This document shows, piece after piece, positions 1 through 10,245 of a stretch of DNA of 64,000 nt (its first letter is position 1; each line of letters begins with the position of its first letter). The position numbers were made by a program, and so were the translations under genes. The stretch is from Thermosphaera aggregans (lineage in GTDB: Archaea > Thermoproteota > Thermoprotei_A > Sulfolobales > Desulfurococcaceae). The notes under the pieces are model-generated. The model searched no databases. It was given only the letters and a program-made list of their open reading frames with translations, and had not been told where the DNA came from. Where the stretch lies: assembly GCF_014962245.1 (NCBI RefSeq), contig NZ_CP063144.1:52582-116581 (forward strand), in the 5' to 3' direction.

Positions 1-52
1 CATGGAAGCAAGCACCTATTTTATAAAGAAATGGTTGACTCGTTATAAAAAC
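1..52 (-). promoter_or_regulatory. Start codon and promoter of a leftward gene outside the window
   Basis: On the minus strand bases 3-1 read ATG, preceded by an AGGTG ribosome-binding site (bases 17-13, nine bases away) and by an AT-rich TATA-like box near 41-51. This looks like the very beginning of a gene that runs left out of the window. No coding sequence is visible, so the product is unknown. Bases 53-186 hold no recognisable gene. Confidence 0.35.
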
Positions 53-186
53 AAGGCTGTGCCCGGAAGCCTCTTCCCTCTCAATGCGGTTTCAAGCATT
101 TCCGGATACTTCTGATTCTGCGGAGAGGTTCGACAGCTGGCAGGGGTCCAACCCCTTACCTCATAACGGATCATCAACGCCCTTGT

Positions 187-750
187 TCACAAATTCTGAA
201 GCAGCCTGAGCCGTGAAATACTTGATGCAGCCATGTCAGCAATTCTCAGAGCTTCCGGAACAGGGCTGTAGATGCAGTTTCTCTTGTAGAGGTCGACAGC
301 CTCGTCAAAGGAGATGCCTGCAGGGTAGATCTGCACAGGCTTCCAAGGTGTTTCAACAAAAGTCATTGATGAAGCTACCCTGCTGATAACTCTAAACCTT
401 TCAGCCCAGTCGGGGAAATGCTTGGATAGGGCCTCCCTTATCTTCTCAAGGTTTAAAGGATGGTGTTGAACAACTATCACAGGCTTCCCGGTCTCAGCGT
501 GAACAGCGTCAGGATCCACTACGTCGAAACCTGAGTAGGTGACGCCATCGAGGAACACCAGCTCCCCTGTCATGAGCTTAGACATTGCCGTGATAACCCG
601 TTCCGAGTCCCTAGCATCCACGACTACGACTCCATACCCCATTCTTGTTAGAACACCGTTATCCAGCTCAACCCCGGCTATAACTGTGGTTCCTCTCCTC
701 CCCTTGAAATCCAGGGGGAAGAAGCCGTCGTCGAAGCCTTCAACCCTCAT
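187..750 (-). CDS. DUF99 (UPF0215) family protein
   Basis: A 187-residue protein of the archaeal DUF99/UPF0215 family, which is related in fold to endonuclease V but has no established role. The sequence shows the family's beta-strand core: the N-terminal VEGFDDG, the stretch RKG-like to GVELDNG at about 18-31, VFLDGVTYSGFDVVD at about 65-79, and PVIVVQHHP at about 89-97. The stop overlaps nothing downstream. Its ATG overlaps the end of the upstream orc1/cdc6 gene by four bases, so the two are probably co-transcribed. This pairing hints at a DNA-metabolism role but does not prove one. Confidence 0.85.
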   Translation of the reverse strand: MRVEGFDDGFFPLDFKGRRGTTVIAGVELDNGVLTRMGYGVVVVDARDSERVITAMSKLMTGELVFLDGVTYSGFDVVDPDAVHAETGKPVIVVQHHPLNLEKIREALSKHFPDWAERFRVISRVASSMTFVETPWKPVQIYPAGISFDEAVDLYKRNCIYSPVPEALRIADMAASSISRLRLLQNL

Positions 751-1934
751 CCTAAATCCTTCAATGCTTCCTCAATATTCTTGATAATGTCCGGCTTAAC
801 CTTTATCACCTTTGTAACCCCGTGCCTACCCCTGTTAACCACTTCCGCCAGGACAAGGCCCATCATGTCTAGTTGAGAAATGATCTCGCTAACCCTTCGC
901 TGAGTGAGAGGCTCATACCCGAGGTCTCTAACCCTGTTCACGTAAGCAAGGTACACCTCCCCGGTGGTGGCTGAGCCCTTCTTCTTCACGATCTCCAGGA
1001 TCTCTTTCAAAACAAGCTTCTGGTGGAGGGGTAGGAATGAAACCGTCTGGTAAACCCTCCCCTCCTCTATTTCAACAGATGCTTTCCTAACATGCTCCAC
1101 TGTAACCTCCGCAGCACCCTCCCTCTCAGCTATCTCTCCTGCAACCCTCAGCAGGTCCAAGGCTCTCCTAGCGTCACCGTGCTCCCTAGCAGCTATTGCC
1201 GCGCAGAAGGAGATTACTCCATCGCTTATAGCCCCGGGGACGAACGCTTTCTCCGCCCTCTGCTTCAGGATAGTGTATAACTGCTCGGCATTGTAGGGTG
1301 GGAAAACCATTTCAACCTCTCCGAGGCTAGACCTAACCCTTGGATCCAGGTTTTCAACGAAATTAATATCGTTGGTTATCCCGATTAAAACCACTTTCGA
1401 GTTGGAGAGCTCCTCGTTTATCCTGACAAGCTTGTAGAGGAGGTCATCCCCCTCCCTTCTAACATAGTAGTCTATCTCGTCAAGAATCACCACGTGTAGG
1501 CCTCCCCAGTTCTCCAACGCGTTAACATACCTCCTGTACACCTCGCTCACCGCTAAACCAGTGTAGGGAACCATGAGGCCAAGCTGCCTCGCAATCTCAG
1601 CTATCACCCTGTAGGTCGTATCCACCTTCCTAGTGTTAACGTAAGCATCCTTCAGCTTTGTTCCAAGCGAGGCTGATTTCTCAACAATCTTCCTTACCAC
1701 ATACCTTGCAACAGCTGTTTTACCGGTACCGGTTAAACCATATATCAGCACGTTGCTCGGCCTAACCCCGCGGGCCACAACGATCAAGTGTTCCGCGAGC
1801 CTTTTAATCTCATTCTCCCTGTGGGGAAGGGTGTCCGGCACGTAGTCCGGCTGGAGAACCTCCCTATCCATGAAGATTTTCGAGGCAGCGCCTGTCCTCT
1901 TTATCAAATCATCTATTATCTCGCTCATGATCAA
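747..1934 (-). CDS. cdc6: Orc1/Cdc6 family replication initiator
   Basis: AAA+ ATPase that recognises replication origins and helps load the MCM helicase. Visible elements in order are Walker A GLTGTGKT (about 66-73), Walker B LDEID (151-155), sensor 1 IGITND (about 184-189), the arginine-rich DPRVRSSLG (about 197-205), sensor 2 HGDARRALDLL (about 252-262), and a C-terminal winged-helix domain (about 300-390). The length of 395 residues is normal. A start at base 1928, two codons downstream, is equally possible. A promoter-like TTTATAAC lies near 1990-1998, and a palindrome sits in the presumed leader. Nearness to an origin is possible but not shown. Confidence 0.95.
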   Translation of the reverse strand: MIMSEIIDDLIKRTGAASKIFMDREVLQPDYVPDTLPHRENEIKRLAEHLIVVARGVRPSNVLIYGLTGTGKTAVARYVVRKIVEKSASLGTKLKDAYVNTRKVDTTYRVIAEIARQLGLMVPYTGLAVSEVYRRYVNALENWGGLHVVILDEIDYYVRREGDDLLYKLVRINEELSNSKVVLIGITNDINFVENLDPRVRSSLGEVEMVFPPYNAEQLYTILKQRAEKAFVPGAISDGVISFCAAIAAREHGDARRALDLLRVAGEIAEREGAAEVTVEHVRKASVEIEEGRVYQTVSFLPLHQKLVLKEILEIVKKKGSATTGEVYLAYVNRVRDLGYEPLTQRRVSEIISQLDMMGLVLAEVVNRGRHGVTKVIKVKPDIIKNIEEALKDLG

Positions 1935-1938
1935 TCAC

Positions 1939-1956
1939 TGAAACAGGGGTGTTTCA
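1939..1956. promoter_or_regulatory. Palindrome in the orc1/cdc6 leader (possible initiator box)
   Basis: Perfect inverted repeat TGAAACA-GGGG-TGTTTCA: seven-base arms around a G4 spacer, immediately upstream of the orc1/cdc6 start and downstream of its likely TATA box. The GAAAC next to a G-run recalls the core of crenarchaeal origin recognition boxes, which Orc1/Cdc6 also uses for autoregulation. Only one copy was noticed, so this may instead be an ordinary operator. Confidence 0.4.
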
Positions 1957-2045
1957 ACTCGACCAACAAATAATCCGTGAAGGTTTCGTTATAAAGCATT
2001 AACCTAATAAAGATTAAATCATAGTGTTTAAGGGGAAGAACAGGG

Positions 2046-2768
2046 ATGTACGGCTTAGTGGTCAAGGATTCCTTGGAGATCGGCGAGGCTTCCATCAAGA
2101 TTGAGCGTTTCGAAAACCATTTGAAGTACTGGCGAAGCATGAAAGGGGATGTTAAGGAAGTCCTTCTCGACAGGAACGCGGTGGTTGAGACCAGGCCTAT
2201 CTACTCGCTTTTCCACCCCTCCTACGTGACAGGTTACATACTGTTTTCGTTTTCCAAACCGGTTGTCCTGAGCCCTAAATCCACCCTGAGAATCCAGCTG
2301 CAGCTACCTGTCGACCTAGCAATATACGCGTACAGCGGGGACTTCTACCAGTTGATCGACCTGATACCGTTGCATCCAAGCTACAAGTATGCTCTATATG
2401 GACCAGTAGTATCATCGGTTGAGGCCACGGGCTACATAGCCAGGCTTGTGAAAGGGGAACCGGTGGCTGACAACACGGCTGAGCCCTTGGAGAAGCATTG
2501 CTTGACAAGAGTGTTAATTGTGAATAAAACCCAGGATTTCGCCAGCGTCACGAAAATCCTGTTGGACGCTAAGCCCTTGAAAATATTCTATGTTCCAGGA
2601 ACGTGGAAGTGCTACACGCAGGATATTAAAATGATTATAAACTCCGACGAGCATGCTTCAATCCTCTACGAGGAGAAGCCGTGCAAGGAGTGCGTCGAGC
2701 TCGAGGAGCCCGAGGAGTTTAAAGGATTATTGAGAGCCTTAAGCACTGAAATGCTGTGGGGGTATTAG
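2046..2768 (+). CDS. DUF432 family protein
   Basis: A 240-residue soluble archaeal protein of the DUF432 family; its function is unknown. It shows the family's N-terminal VKDSLEIGEASIKIER stretch and the VVLSPKSTLRIQLQLPVDLAIY region (about 75-96), plus a late CKECVELEEPEE segment. Its stop is followed one base later by the ATG of a MscS channel. DUF432 and MscS genes often sit together in archaea, so it may be a cytosolic partner of the channel. It is divergent from orc1/cdc6, with the 110-base gap serving as promoter region for both. Confidence 0.8.
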   Translation: MYGLVVKDSLEIGEASIKIERFENHLKYWRSMKGDVKEVLLDRNAVVETRPIYSLFHPSYVTGYILFSFSKPVVLSPKSTLRIQLQLPVDLAIYAYSGDFYQLIDLIPLHPSYKYALYGPVVSSVEATGYIARLVKGEPVADNTAEPLEKHCLTRVLIVNKTQDFASVTKILLDAKPLKIFYVPGTWKCYTQDIKMIINSDEHASILYEEKPCKECVELEEPEEFKGLLRALSTEMLWGY

Positions 2769-2769
2769 C

Positions 2770-3600
2770 ATGAGCACCGTCGACTCGATTCTAAGCATCC
2801 TGAGCAACCCCCAGCTCCTAAACATCACCGTCGCGCTCATCATACTCGGCATAGGATACTTCACAGCCCTGTTAATCCGTAGAACAGTCTTCAAGGTAGG
2901 GGCTCGACTCTACGCTAGAAACATTGCAAGCCTTGTCTCCAAAATTATCTACTATGTAATCCTCCTCATAGCTCTATCCACAGCTCTCGGATACTTAGGA
3001 GTGGAGCTAACAGGCTTGATAATAGCTGGAGGATTCGCGGGCATAATAGTCGGTGTAGCATTGCAACCCTTAATGGCAAGCTTCTTCGCCGGACTCTACG
3101 TTATGGCTGAAAGAGTGATCCAGCAGGGAGAGGTTGTTTCCATAGGCAACACCATGGGGGAGGTGGTCGAGGTCTCATTAATGTTCACCAAGATAAGAAC
3201 GTTCGACGGAGTACTGGTCACCATGCCGAACAGCCAGCTCTTATCAAGCGTTATTCAAAACTACAGTAAAGCTGTTGCGAGAAGGCTTGAGTTCACTGTT
3301 TCAATAGCCTACAGCGAGGATGCTGAGAAAGCCTACAGGGTGATAAAGGAGACCGTGGACAGCCATCCCTACGTGCTGGCGGAACCGGCTCCCGATATTT
3401 TCGTGTCAAAACTCGGGGACAGCGGGGTGGTTATCACTGTCAGGGTATGGGTGCCCAGAACACTTGTATACCCTGTAACGAAAGACTTGCTATGGAAGAT
3501 TAAGAAATCCCTTGACAATGCAGGTGTTTCAATACCGTTCCCGCAGCTGGATGTCTGGATAAAAACCCCTGTCACGCTCAAGAGGGAGGGGAGCGGTTAA
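2770..3600 (+). CDS. MscS family mechanosensitive channel
   Basis: A small-conductance mechanosensitive channel of 276 residues, acting in the cell membrane to release solutes on hypo-osmotic shock. Three membrane segments lie at about 15-36, 58-78 and 80-105. The third is the glycine/alanine-rich pore helix ending in GVALQPLMASFFAGLYV. The beta domain follows (EVVSIGNTMGEVVEVSLMFTKIRTFDG, read as overlapping short motifs, about 118-146), with the family signature MPNSQLLS at about 154-161. It is translationally coupled to the DUF432 gene upstream. The gene ends about 40 bases before tRNA-Ala. Confidence 0.93.
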   Translation: MSTVDSILSILSNPQLLNITVALIILGIGYFTALLIRRTVFKVGARLYARNIASLVSKIIYYVILLIALSTALGYLGVELTGLIIAGGFAGIIVGVALQPLMASFFAGLYVMAERVIQQGEVVSIGNTMGEVVEVSLMFTKIRTFDGVLVTMPNSQLLSSVIQNYSKAVARRLEFTVSIAYSEDAEKAYRVIKETVDSHPYVLAEPAPDIFVSKLGDSGVVITVRVWVPRTLVYPVTKDLLWKIKKSLDNAGVSIPFPQLDVWIKTPVTLKREGSG

Positions 3601-3602
3601 AC

Positions 3603-3611
3603 CTTATAAAC
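3603..3611 (+). promoter_or_regulatory. TATA box for tRNA-Ala
   Basis: CTTATAAAC lies 28-36 bases upstream of the tRNA 5' end, right after the MscS stop codon. This is the spacing expected for an archaeal promoter with a transcript starting a few bases ahead of the tRNA. Confidence 0.65.
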
Positions 3612-3638
3612 CTGGTAAAAACTTATCTAACTCTAGAC

Positions 3639-3712
3639 GGGCCGGTAGCTCAGCCTGGAAGAGCGCTCGGTTGGCATCCGAGAGGTCCCGGGTTCAACTC
3701 CCGGCCGGTCCA
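3639..3712 (+). tRNA. tRNA-Ala (GGC)
   Basis: A complete cloverleaf. The acceptor stem is GGGCCGG/CCGGTCC with the G3-U70 wobble pair that identifies alanine tRNAs. The anticodon stem is CTCGG/CCGAG around the loop TTGGCAT, giving anticodon GGC at 3673-3675. The T arm is CCGGG-TTCAACT-CCCGG and the discriminator is A73. There is no intron and no encoded CCA. Confidence 0.97.
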
Positions 3713-3762
3713 CTTCTTTCCCATTTAAAATTTAAAAGACATATTTATAGGGAGTTAAAGCG

Positions 3763-3777
3763 ATATTTTTAAAAATC
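3763..3777 (+). promoter_or_regulatory. TATA box for the rpoH-rpoB operon
   Basis: The AT-rich stretch ATATTTTTAAAAATC is the strongest TATA-like element between tRNA-Ala and rpoH. It predicts a transcript start near 3797, about 40 bases before the rpoH start codon. Confidence 0.6.
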
Positions 3778-3837
3778 CGTCTAAACTTGTTAAACCAAGG
3801 AGAGCATGATTAGCTCGCCCTGTTTAAGGTGCTTATC

Positions 3838-4101
3838 ATGAAGAAGAGAATTAATATTCTGGAACACGAGCTAGTGCCAAAGCATGAAGTTCTCGACCCT
3901 AAGGAAGCCGCTGAGGTTTTGAAAAGGCTTGGACTCCATCCTTGGCAACTCCCCTGGATCTCCATCGACGACCCCGTTGTCAAGGCGATCGGTGCTAAGC
4001 CGGGGGATATCATAAGGATATATAGGAAGAGCCCTACCGCTGGGACTTCAATAGCATACAGGTATGTAGTCGTTGATGTTACCAAGAAGACGGAGGCTTG
4101 A
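3838..4101 (+). CDS. rpoH: DNA-directed RNA polymerase subunit H (Rpo5)
   Basis: Archaeal counterpart of the C-terminal domain of eukaryotic RPB5, 87 residues long. Conserved family stretches are [10 protein letters not shown] near the N-terminus, [15 protein letters not shown] (about 36-50) and [14 protein letters not shown] (about 57-70). The ATG at 3838 is preferred over the GTG at 3829 because AAGGTG at 3826-3831 is then a well-placed ribosome-binding site. It is the first gene of the polymerase operon H-B-A'-A'' and ends right before rpoB. Confidence 0.95.
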   Translation: MKKRINILEHELVPKHEVLDPKEAAEVLKRLGLHPWQLPWISIDDPVVKAIGAKPGDIIRIYRKSPTAGTSIAYRYVVVDVTKKTEA

Positions 4102-4106
4102 GGCCC

Positions 4107-7100
4107 ATGGCAGCCCAGTTAACAGTTGAAGATCTATGGCTCGTTATGAAGAAGTATTTCGAGGAGAAAGGGCTTGTAAGACAGCACCTTGACAGTTACG
4201 ACAGGTTTATCCGCGAGCTCCTGCCGGAGATGTTGAAGGAGTTTAAGGAAATCCCTATCACCGAGGACGTGAAGATCACTATTGTCGACTACCGCATTGA
4301 GGAGCCGAAGTGGATAACTCTTGAAGGGATACCTGAGGAGAAGACGCCGATGGAGTGTAGGCTGAGAAACCTCACTTACGCTGCTCCCGTAATGGTTAGG
4401 ATAAAGTATGTTGATGAAACCGGGAGGTCTAAGGAGCAGGAGTTAAAGCTGATGGATCTACCGGTGATGTTGAAATCCAGTATCGACCCGTTGAGCAAGA
4501 TGACTCCTGAGGAGTTAACATCTATCGGGGAGGACCCGAAGGATCCCGGCGGCTACTTCATAATAAACGGTAGCGAGAAGGTGCTGGTTGCTCAGGAAGA
4601 CCTGGCGAGCAACAACATTATCACGGACGTGGCGCCGGAGGGGTCGTCCTACACTCATTTAGCTAAGATAATAAGTGTTTCAAAAGGCAAGAGATCCCAG
4701 CTCGTCATAGAGCGGAGGAAGGATGGAACATTCTACGCTAACTTCCAGGGGCATAAAATACCCGTGATCGTGTTGATGAAGGCTCTGGGGCTGGTTGGAG
4801 AGGATGAAATCCTCTACGCTGTCAGCCTCAACTCAGATATTCAGCTACACCTGTTCCCCTCGATACAGGAGGTTTCGAAGATCTTTCCGAGAGAGCCTAT
4901 CCCCGAGGGACTCTCCCCCGAGGAGGAGGAGCGAGTACTAAGGGAGATAAAGGAGAAGGAGATTGAGGAAGCTTTAGACTACATAGGCTCAAGAATAGCG
5001 ATAGGCAGGCCTAGGGAGGAGAGAATAAGGAGAGCGCAGAGAGCACTGGATGAAAACCTCCTCCCGCACATAGGGACTGATCCAAGCCCTGAGACAAGGA
5101 TTAAGAAGGCTGTTTTCATCGGGCAGATGATTTCTAGAATAATCGAGCTCCACCTAGGGTTCAGGGAGCCGGATGACAAGGACCATTACAGGAATAAGAG
5201 GCTTAAGCTGGCTGGAGACCTCCTCTCCGTCCTCCTAAGAACTGCACTACTGGCTTTCACCCGGGATTTGAAAGAAAGCGCTGAGAAGTACCTGGCGAAG
5301 AACAGGAGACTAGATCTCAAAATGGTTATAAAACCCAGCGTGATAACCGATAGGATTCTCCACGCAATGGCAACTGGGAACTGGCCCGGCGGTAAAACAG
5401 GCGTCAGCCAGCTACTTGACAGGACCAACATGCTCAGCACTCTAAGCCATTTAAGAAGGGTTGTGTCACCGCTTTCGAGAGGTCAACCCCACTTCGAGGC
5501 CAGAGAGCTCCACGGGACTCAATGGGGCAGGATGTGCCCGTTTGAAACACCTGAAGGAGCTAACATCGGTCTCGTTAAAAACCTTGCTTTAATGGTTAAC
5601 GTCAGCGTGGGTATCCCCGAGTCAGAGGTAGAGCCCATACTCTACAAGCACCAGGTTAAGCCTTTGATAACGATAACCGACAAGGCAACCGGTAAGACAG
5701 TGAAGGGTATACTGGACGAGGTGAAGGAAGCTGTTAGAAAATACGGCGAACTACCCAGCGAGTACGGAGGCTGGAGCAAGGTATACCTTAACGGGAGGTT
5801 GATCGGCTACCATCCAAACGGGGAGGAGCTTGTCAAAGAGCTAAGGAAGATGAGGAGACAGGGCAAGCTCAGCACCGAGGTTAACATAGCCCATATTAAA
5901 ACAGAGTATCTCGACGAAGTCTATGTGAACACAGACCCGGGCAGGATTAGGAGGCCCCTGCTGGTTGTTGAGAAGGGAGAGGTTAAACTCACACGCACCC
6001 ACCTGGAGAAGCTTAGAAAGGGTGAGATAAGCTTCGAAGACCTTGTGAACAAGGGGATTATAGAGTACCTGGATCCTGACGAGGAGGAGAACGCTTACAT
6101 CGCTCTCTCAATCGACAATATCACGCCGGAGCACACGCATGTCGAGATCTGGATACCGGCTATACTCGGCATAACAGCATCGATAATCCCCTATCCCGAG
6201 CACAACCAGAGCCCGAGAAACATGTACCAGGCTGCGATGGCTAAGCAGAGCCTGGGACTCTACTCCGCGAACTTCCAGAAGAGAATGGATACAAGGGGAC
6301 ACTTCCTCCACTACCCGCAGAAACCGCTTGTGCAGACTCGCTCGATGGAGGTTATAGGGTATAATGAGCGCCCCGCAGGGCAGAACATGGTAGTAGCAGT
6401 GTTAACGTTCACAGGGTACAATATTGAGGACGCGCTCATCATGAACAAGAGCAGTGCTGACAGGGGGCTTGCGAGAAGCACGTTCTTCAGGCTCTACTCA
6501 ACGGTTGAATACAAGTACATGGGTGGTCAGCAGGACGAGATAGTTATACCTCCAACCAACATTAGAGGATACAGAGGGCTAAGGGCATATGAGAAGCTGG
6601 AGGAGGATGGTATCGTAGCCCCTGAGACCCAGGTCGCAGGCGGCGATGTCCTCGTAGGGAAGATAAGTCCTCCAAGATTCCTTGGAGCCCAGGAGTACAT
6701 GCTTGGAGCCGGGCTGACGAAGCAGGATACCAGCGTGGTCATGAGGCATGAGGAGAAAGGCGTTGTCGACACCGTCCTCATAACAACCGATAGTGAGGGA
6801 AACAAGCTTGTCAAAGTACGCGTGAGAGATCTAAGGATTCCCGAGCTTGGGGACAAGTTTGCTTCGAGACATGGTCAGAAAGGAGTGCTGGGACTACTGG
6901 TTCCACAGTACGACATGCCTTTCACAGAGGAAGGAGTTGTCCCAGACCTCGTCATAAACCCGCACGCCTTCCCAAGCCGTATGACAGTTGGCCAGTTGAT
7001 TGAAAGCATAGCCGGGAAAGTCGCTGCCCTGGAGGGGAGGGTTGTAGACGCTACACCATTCCATAAAACCCCTGTTAAAGAGCTTGAAATAGTGTTGAAG

Positions 7101-7595
7101 AGGCACCGCTACCTACCCACGGGAGAGGAGGTAATGTATGATGGTAGGACTGGCGAGATGATTGAATCCCCGGTGTTCATCGGCATAGTCTACTATCAGA
7201 AGCTTCACCACATGGTCAGCGACAAAGTCCATGCCAGGGCAAGAGGCCCTGTTCAAATACTAACCAGGCAACCAACCGAGGGCCGCTCAAGAGCCGGCGG
7301 GCTGAGATGGGGTGAGATGGAGGTTGACTGCCTAGTAGGACACGGTACCTCCCTGCTTCTAAGAGAAACTATCCTCGACAGGAGCGACATAACCAGGGTC
7401 TACGTCTGCGAGATCTGTGGGCATATTGGATGGTATGATAGGAACAAGGGTAAATACCTGTGTCCAATACATAAGGAGAAGGGTTCTCTGAAACCTGTTG
7501 AAATATCCTACGCGTTCAAACTCCTGCTCCAGGAGCTGATGAGCTTCGGGGTTAAGCCGAGGCTTGTTGTCAAGGACGTGAGGAAGGAGGTGTGA
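4107..7595 (+). CDS. rpoB: DNA-directed RNA polymerase subunit B (Rpo2)
   Basis: Second-largest polymerase subunit, contributing half of the active-site cleft. It is one unsplit polypeptide of about 1160 residues, as in Crenarchaeota; many euryarchaea split it into B' and B''. Visible landmarks are the [12 protein letters not shown] motif (about residue 918), the C-terminal block [20 protein letters not shown] (about 1050), and a zinc site formed by CEIC and the later CPIH (about 1100-1125). The ATG at 4107 is chosen over the TTG at 4098 because GGAGG lies at 4092-4096. rpoA' follows five bases after the stop. Confidence 0.98.
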   Translation: MAAQLTVEDLWLVMKKYFEEKGLVRQHLDSYDRFIRELLPEMLKEFKEIPITEDVKITIVDYRIEEPKWITLEGIPEEKTPMECRLRNLTYAAPVMVRIKYVDETGRSKEQELKLMDLPVMLKSSIDPLSKMTPEELTSIGEDPKDPGGYFIINGSEKVLVAQEDLASNNIITDVAPEGSSYTHLAKIISVSKGKRSQLVIERRKDGTFYANFQGHKIPVIVLMKALGLVGEDEILYAVSLNSDIQLHLFPSIQEVSKIFPREPIPEGLSPEEEERVLREIKEKEIEEALDYIGSRIAIGRPREERIRRAQRALDENLLPHIGTDPSPETRIKKAVFIGQMISRIIELHLGFREPDDKDHYRNKRLKLAGDLLSVLLRTALLAFTRDLKESAEKYLAKNRRLDLKMVIKPSVITDRILHAMATGNWPGGKTGVSQLLDRTNMLSTLSHLRRVVSPLSRGQPHFEARELHGTQWGRMCPFETPEGANIGLVKNLALMVNVSVGIPESEVEPILYKHQVKPLITITDKATGKTVKGILDEVKEAVRKYGELPSEYGGWSKVYLNGRLIGYHPNGEELVKELRKMRRQGKLSTEVNIAHIKTEYLDEVYVNTDPGRIRRPLLVVEKGEVKLTRTHLEKLRKGEISFEDLVNKGIIEYLDPDEEENAYIALSIDNITPEHTHVEIWIPAILGITASIIPYPEHNQSPRNMYQAAMAKQSLGLYSANFQKRMDTRGHFLHYPQKPLVQTRSMEVIGYNERPAGQNMVVAVLTFTGYNIEDALIMNKSSADRGLARSTFFRLYSTVEYKYMGGQQDEIVIPPTNIRGYRGLRAYEKLEEDGIVAPETQVAGGDVLVGKISPPRFLGAQEYMLGAGLTKQDTSVVMRHEEKGVVDTVLITTDSEGNKLVKVRVRDLRIPELGDKFASRHGQKGVLGLLVPQYDMPFTEEGVVPDLVINPHAFPSRMTVGQLIESIAGKVAALEGRVVDATPFHKTPVKELEIVLKRHRYLPTGEEVMYDGRTGEMIESPVFIGIVYYQKLHHMVSDKVHARARGPVQILTRQPTEGRSRAGGLRWGEMEVDCLVGHGTSLLLRETILDRSDITRVYVCEICGHIGWYDRNKGKYLCPIHKEKGSLKPVEISYAFKLLLQELMSFGVKPRLVVKDVRKEV

Positions 7596-7599
7596 TGGA

Positions 7600-10245
7600 A
7601 TGGTTAACAGGGTTTCAGAGATAAGGTTCGGCCTCCTCTCACCGGAGGAGATTAGGAAGCTGAGTGTTACACAGATCATAACCTCAGACGTTTACGATAA
7701 CGATGGAGCCCCCATAGACGGGGGAGTAATGGATAAGAGGCTTGGAGCCATTGAGCCAGGGGAGACATGCCCGGTTTGCGGAAACACCAGGGACTCGTGC
7801 CCCGGGCACTTCGGACACATAGAGCTTACGAAACCCGTTATCCACGCGGGATTCGCTAAGCACATATTAATGTATTTGAAAGCGACCTGCAGGGAATGCG
7901 GCAGGATTAAAATACCTGAGAATGAGAGGCAGGAATACCTGGCATTGATGAGGGAGCTTGAAGAGCTCAACCTGATCTACCTGCTTAAACGATTCTACGA
8001 GTATGTTAAGAGGAAGGCAAGCGTTGCGGTGAAGTGCCCTCATTGCGGGGCGAAACAGTACAGGTACAAGCTGGATAAGCCGCACTCCTTCTACGAGCAG
8101 AAGGAGACAGGGCTGGAGAAGCTGTGGCCCACGGACATCAGGGTGAGGCTGGAGAAGATTCCGGATGAGGATGTAAGGCTTCTAGGCGGGAACCCTGAGG
8201 AGGCGAGGCCTGAGTGGATGGTTCTAACAGTCTTGCCGGTGCCTCCGCGAACAGTGCGTCCTTCAGTACTGCTGGAAACAGGTATTAGGAGCGAGGACGA
8301 CCTGACACACAAGCTTGTCGACATTATAAGGGTTAACACGAGGTTGAAGGAGCATGTGGAGAGCGGGGCGCCGAGCGCGATAGTGGAGGATGAATGGGAG
8401 CTTCTACAATACCATATCACAACATACTTCGACAACGAAGCCCCAGGCATACCTGTGGCGAAGCACAGAAGCGGTAAGACCTTGAAAGGCATTGCCCAGA
8501 GGTTGAAGGGCAAGGAGGGCAGGTTCCGTGGAAACCTAAGAGGCAAAAGGGTTGACTTCTCCGCTAGAACCGTGGTCAGCCCAGACCCCAACCTAAGCAT
8601 TAACGAGGTAGGAGTCCCAGAGGTTGTGGCGAAGATATTGACAATACCTGAGAGGGTTACACCATGGAATATTGAGGAGATGCGAAAGCTGGTTTTAAAC
8701 GGGCCTGATAAGTGGCCTGGCGCAAACTACGTTGTAAGGCCGGATGGCAGGAAGATAAGCCTGAAATACGTTGACAGGAAAGCCGCCGCGGAATCCCTCG
8801 CCCCGGGATACATTGTTGAGAGACACCTGCTTGACGGAGACATAGTATTGTTCAACAGGCAGCCATCGTTGCACAGGATATCGGTGATGGCGCACGTGGT
8901 AAGGGTTCTCCCGTATAAGACGTTGAGGCTGAACGTTCTCGTATGCCCACCCTACAACGCTGACTTCGACGGGGACGAGATGAACCTTCACGTCCCGCAG
9001 AGCGAGGAGGCAAGGGCTGAGGCAAGGCTTCTAATGCTTGTTGAGAAGCACATTCTGACACCCAGGTACGGCGGCCCGATAATAGGAGGTCTCCAAGACT
9101 ATATCAGCGGTGCCTTCGTCTTAACGAGCAAGTCAACAATCCTGAGAAAGGAGGAGGTTGCCGAGCTACTTGGGGTTGCAGGCTATTACGAGGCAATACC
9201 GGAGCCGGCGATTCTGAAGCCGAAGGAGTACTGGACCGGGAAGCAACTGGTCTCGGTCTTCCTGCCTAAAGACTTAAACTATAAGAGGAACTCCAAGCTA
9301 GCCGGGGCTTCAGCCCTAAGATGTGTTGACGAGGACTGCCCGCACGACAGCATCGTGATCATTAAGAAAGGCGTTCTCCTTGAAGGTGTGCTGGACAAGG
9401 CAAGCATTGGAAGGGAGGAGCCTGAAAGCCTTGTCCACTGGTTGATAAAAGAGTACGGTGAAGACATAGGGAGGTTGTTCAAGGATAAAGTATACAAGAT
9501 GTTCCTACGAGCCAGTGAGAAATACGGGCTCACCATGGGTTACTCACACCTATCCCTGCCGGAGCCTGCTAGGGAGAGGATAAGGCAGATCATCCTGGAG
9601 AAGAAGAGCCGTGTGGAGGAGTTGATAAAGGTTTACCAGCAGGGTAAGCTCACCCCGAGGCCTGGTAAAACACCGGAGGAGACTTTGGAGGATGAAATAG
9701 TGGACTTGCTGTCGAAGAGGTTGCTTGACGATGTCGCAGACACTATAACACCATACTTCACGCTCACAAACCCCGTGGTCATCATGGCTAGGACCGGCGC
9801 GAGAGGCAACCCTGTCAACCTCACGCAGATGGCTGCCCTGCTAGGCCAGCAAACAGTAAGGGGTAAGAGGCTTTCAAGAGGCTACCTGTACAGGTCGCTA
9901 CCACACTTCAAGCCGAAAGATATAGGGCCTGAGGCAAGAGGCTTCATAGCCAACGGGTTTGTCAACGGGCTTGAAGCCCTTGAAATGTTCTTCCACGCTG
10001 CTGCTGGGAGAGAAGGCTTGATAGACACAGCTGTCAGGACAAGCCAGTCAGGGTACATGCAGAGGAGGCTGATAAACGCGTTGCAGGACCTGAGGGTAGA
10101 GTATGATGGGACGGTGAGAGCTACTTCTGGAGAGCTTGTCCAACTAGTATATGGTGAAGACGGCGTCGACCCGATGAGAAGCGATCACGGGAAAGCAGTG
10201 AATGTTAACAGGGTGATTGAGAAGGTAGTGGGGTGGAAGCTGTGA
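7600..10245 (+). CDS. rpoA1: DNA-directed RNA polymerase subunit A' (Rpo1N)
   Basis: N-terminal two-thirds of the largest polymerase subunit, 881 residues. Zinc ligands are seen in [17 protein letters not shown] (about 57-73) and in CRECG with CPHCG (about 100-150). The catalytic magnesium-binding loop [12 protein letters not shown] lies near 455. The bridge-helix region ([17 protein letters not shown]) falls near 805. It has a strong GGAGGTG ribosome-binding site overlapping the rpoB stop. The protein ends where archaeal largest subunits are split, and rpoA'' begins 13 bases before its stop. Confidence 0.98.
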   Translation: MVNRVSEIRFGLLSPEEIRKLSVTQIITSDVYDNDGAPIDGGVMDKRLGAIEPGETCPVCGNTRDSCPGHFGHIELTKPVIHAGFAKHILMYLKATCRECGRIKIPENERQEYLALMRELEELNLIYLLKRFYEYVKRKASVAVKCPHCGAKQYRYKLDKPHSFYEQKETGLEKLWPTDIRVRLEKIPDEDVRLLGGNPEEARPEWMVLTVLPVPPRTVRPSVLLETGIRSEDDLTHKLVDIIRVNTRLKEHVESGAPSAIVEDEWELLQYHITTYFDNEAPGIPVAKHRSGKTLKGIAQRLKGKEGRFRGNLRGKRVDFSARTVVSPDPNLSINEVGVPEVVAKILTIPERVTPWNIEEMRKLVLNGPDKWPGANYVVRPDGRKISLKYVDRKAAAESLAPGYIVERHLLDGDIVLFNRQPSLHRISVMAHVVRVLPYKTLRLNVLVCPPYNADFDGDEMNLHVPQSEEARAEARLLMLVEKHILTPRYGGPIIGGLQDYISGAFVLTSKSTILRKEEVAELLGVAGYYEAIPEPAILKPKEYWTGKQLVSVFLPKDLNYKRNSKLAGASALRCVDEDCPHDSIVIIKKGVLLEGVLDKASIGREEPESLVHWLIKEYGEDIGRLFKDKVYKMFLRASEKYGLTMGYSHLSLPEPARERIRQIILEKKSRVEELIKVYQQGKLTPRPGKTPEETLEDEIVDLLSKRLLDDVADTITPYFTLTNPVVIMARTGARGNPVNLTQMAALLGQQTVRGKRLSRGYLYRSLPHFKPKDIGPEARGFIANGFVNGLEALEMFFHAAAGREGLIDTAVRTSQSGYMQRRLINALQDLRVEYDGTVRATSGELVQLVYGEDGVDPMRSDHGKAVNVNRVIEKVVGWKL

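Noticed and set aside
60-186. tRNA-like or structured RNA before the DUF99 gene
   Set aside because: GGTTCGAC looks like a T-loop, but no T stem or acceptor stem can be formed around it.
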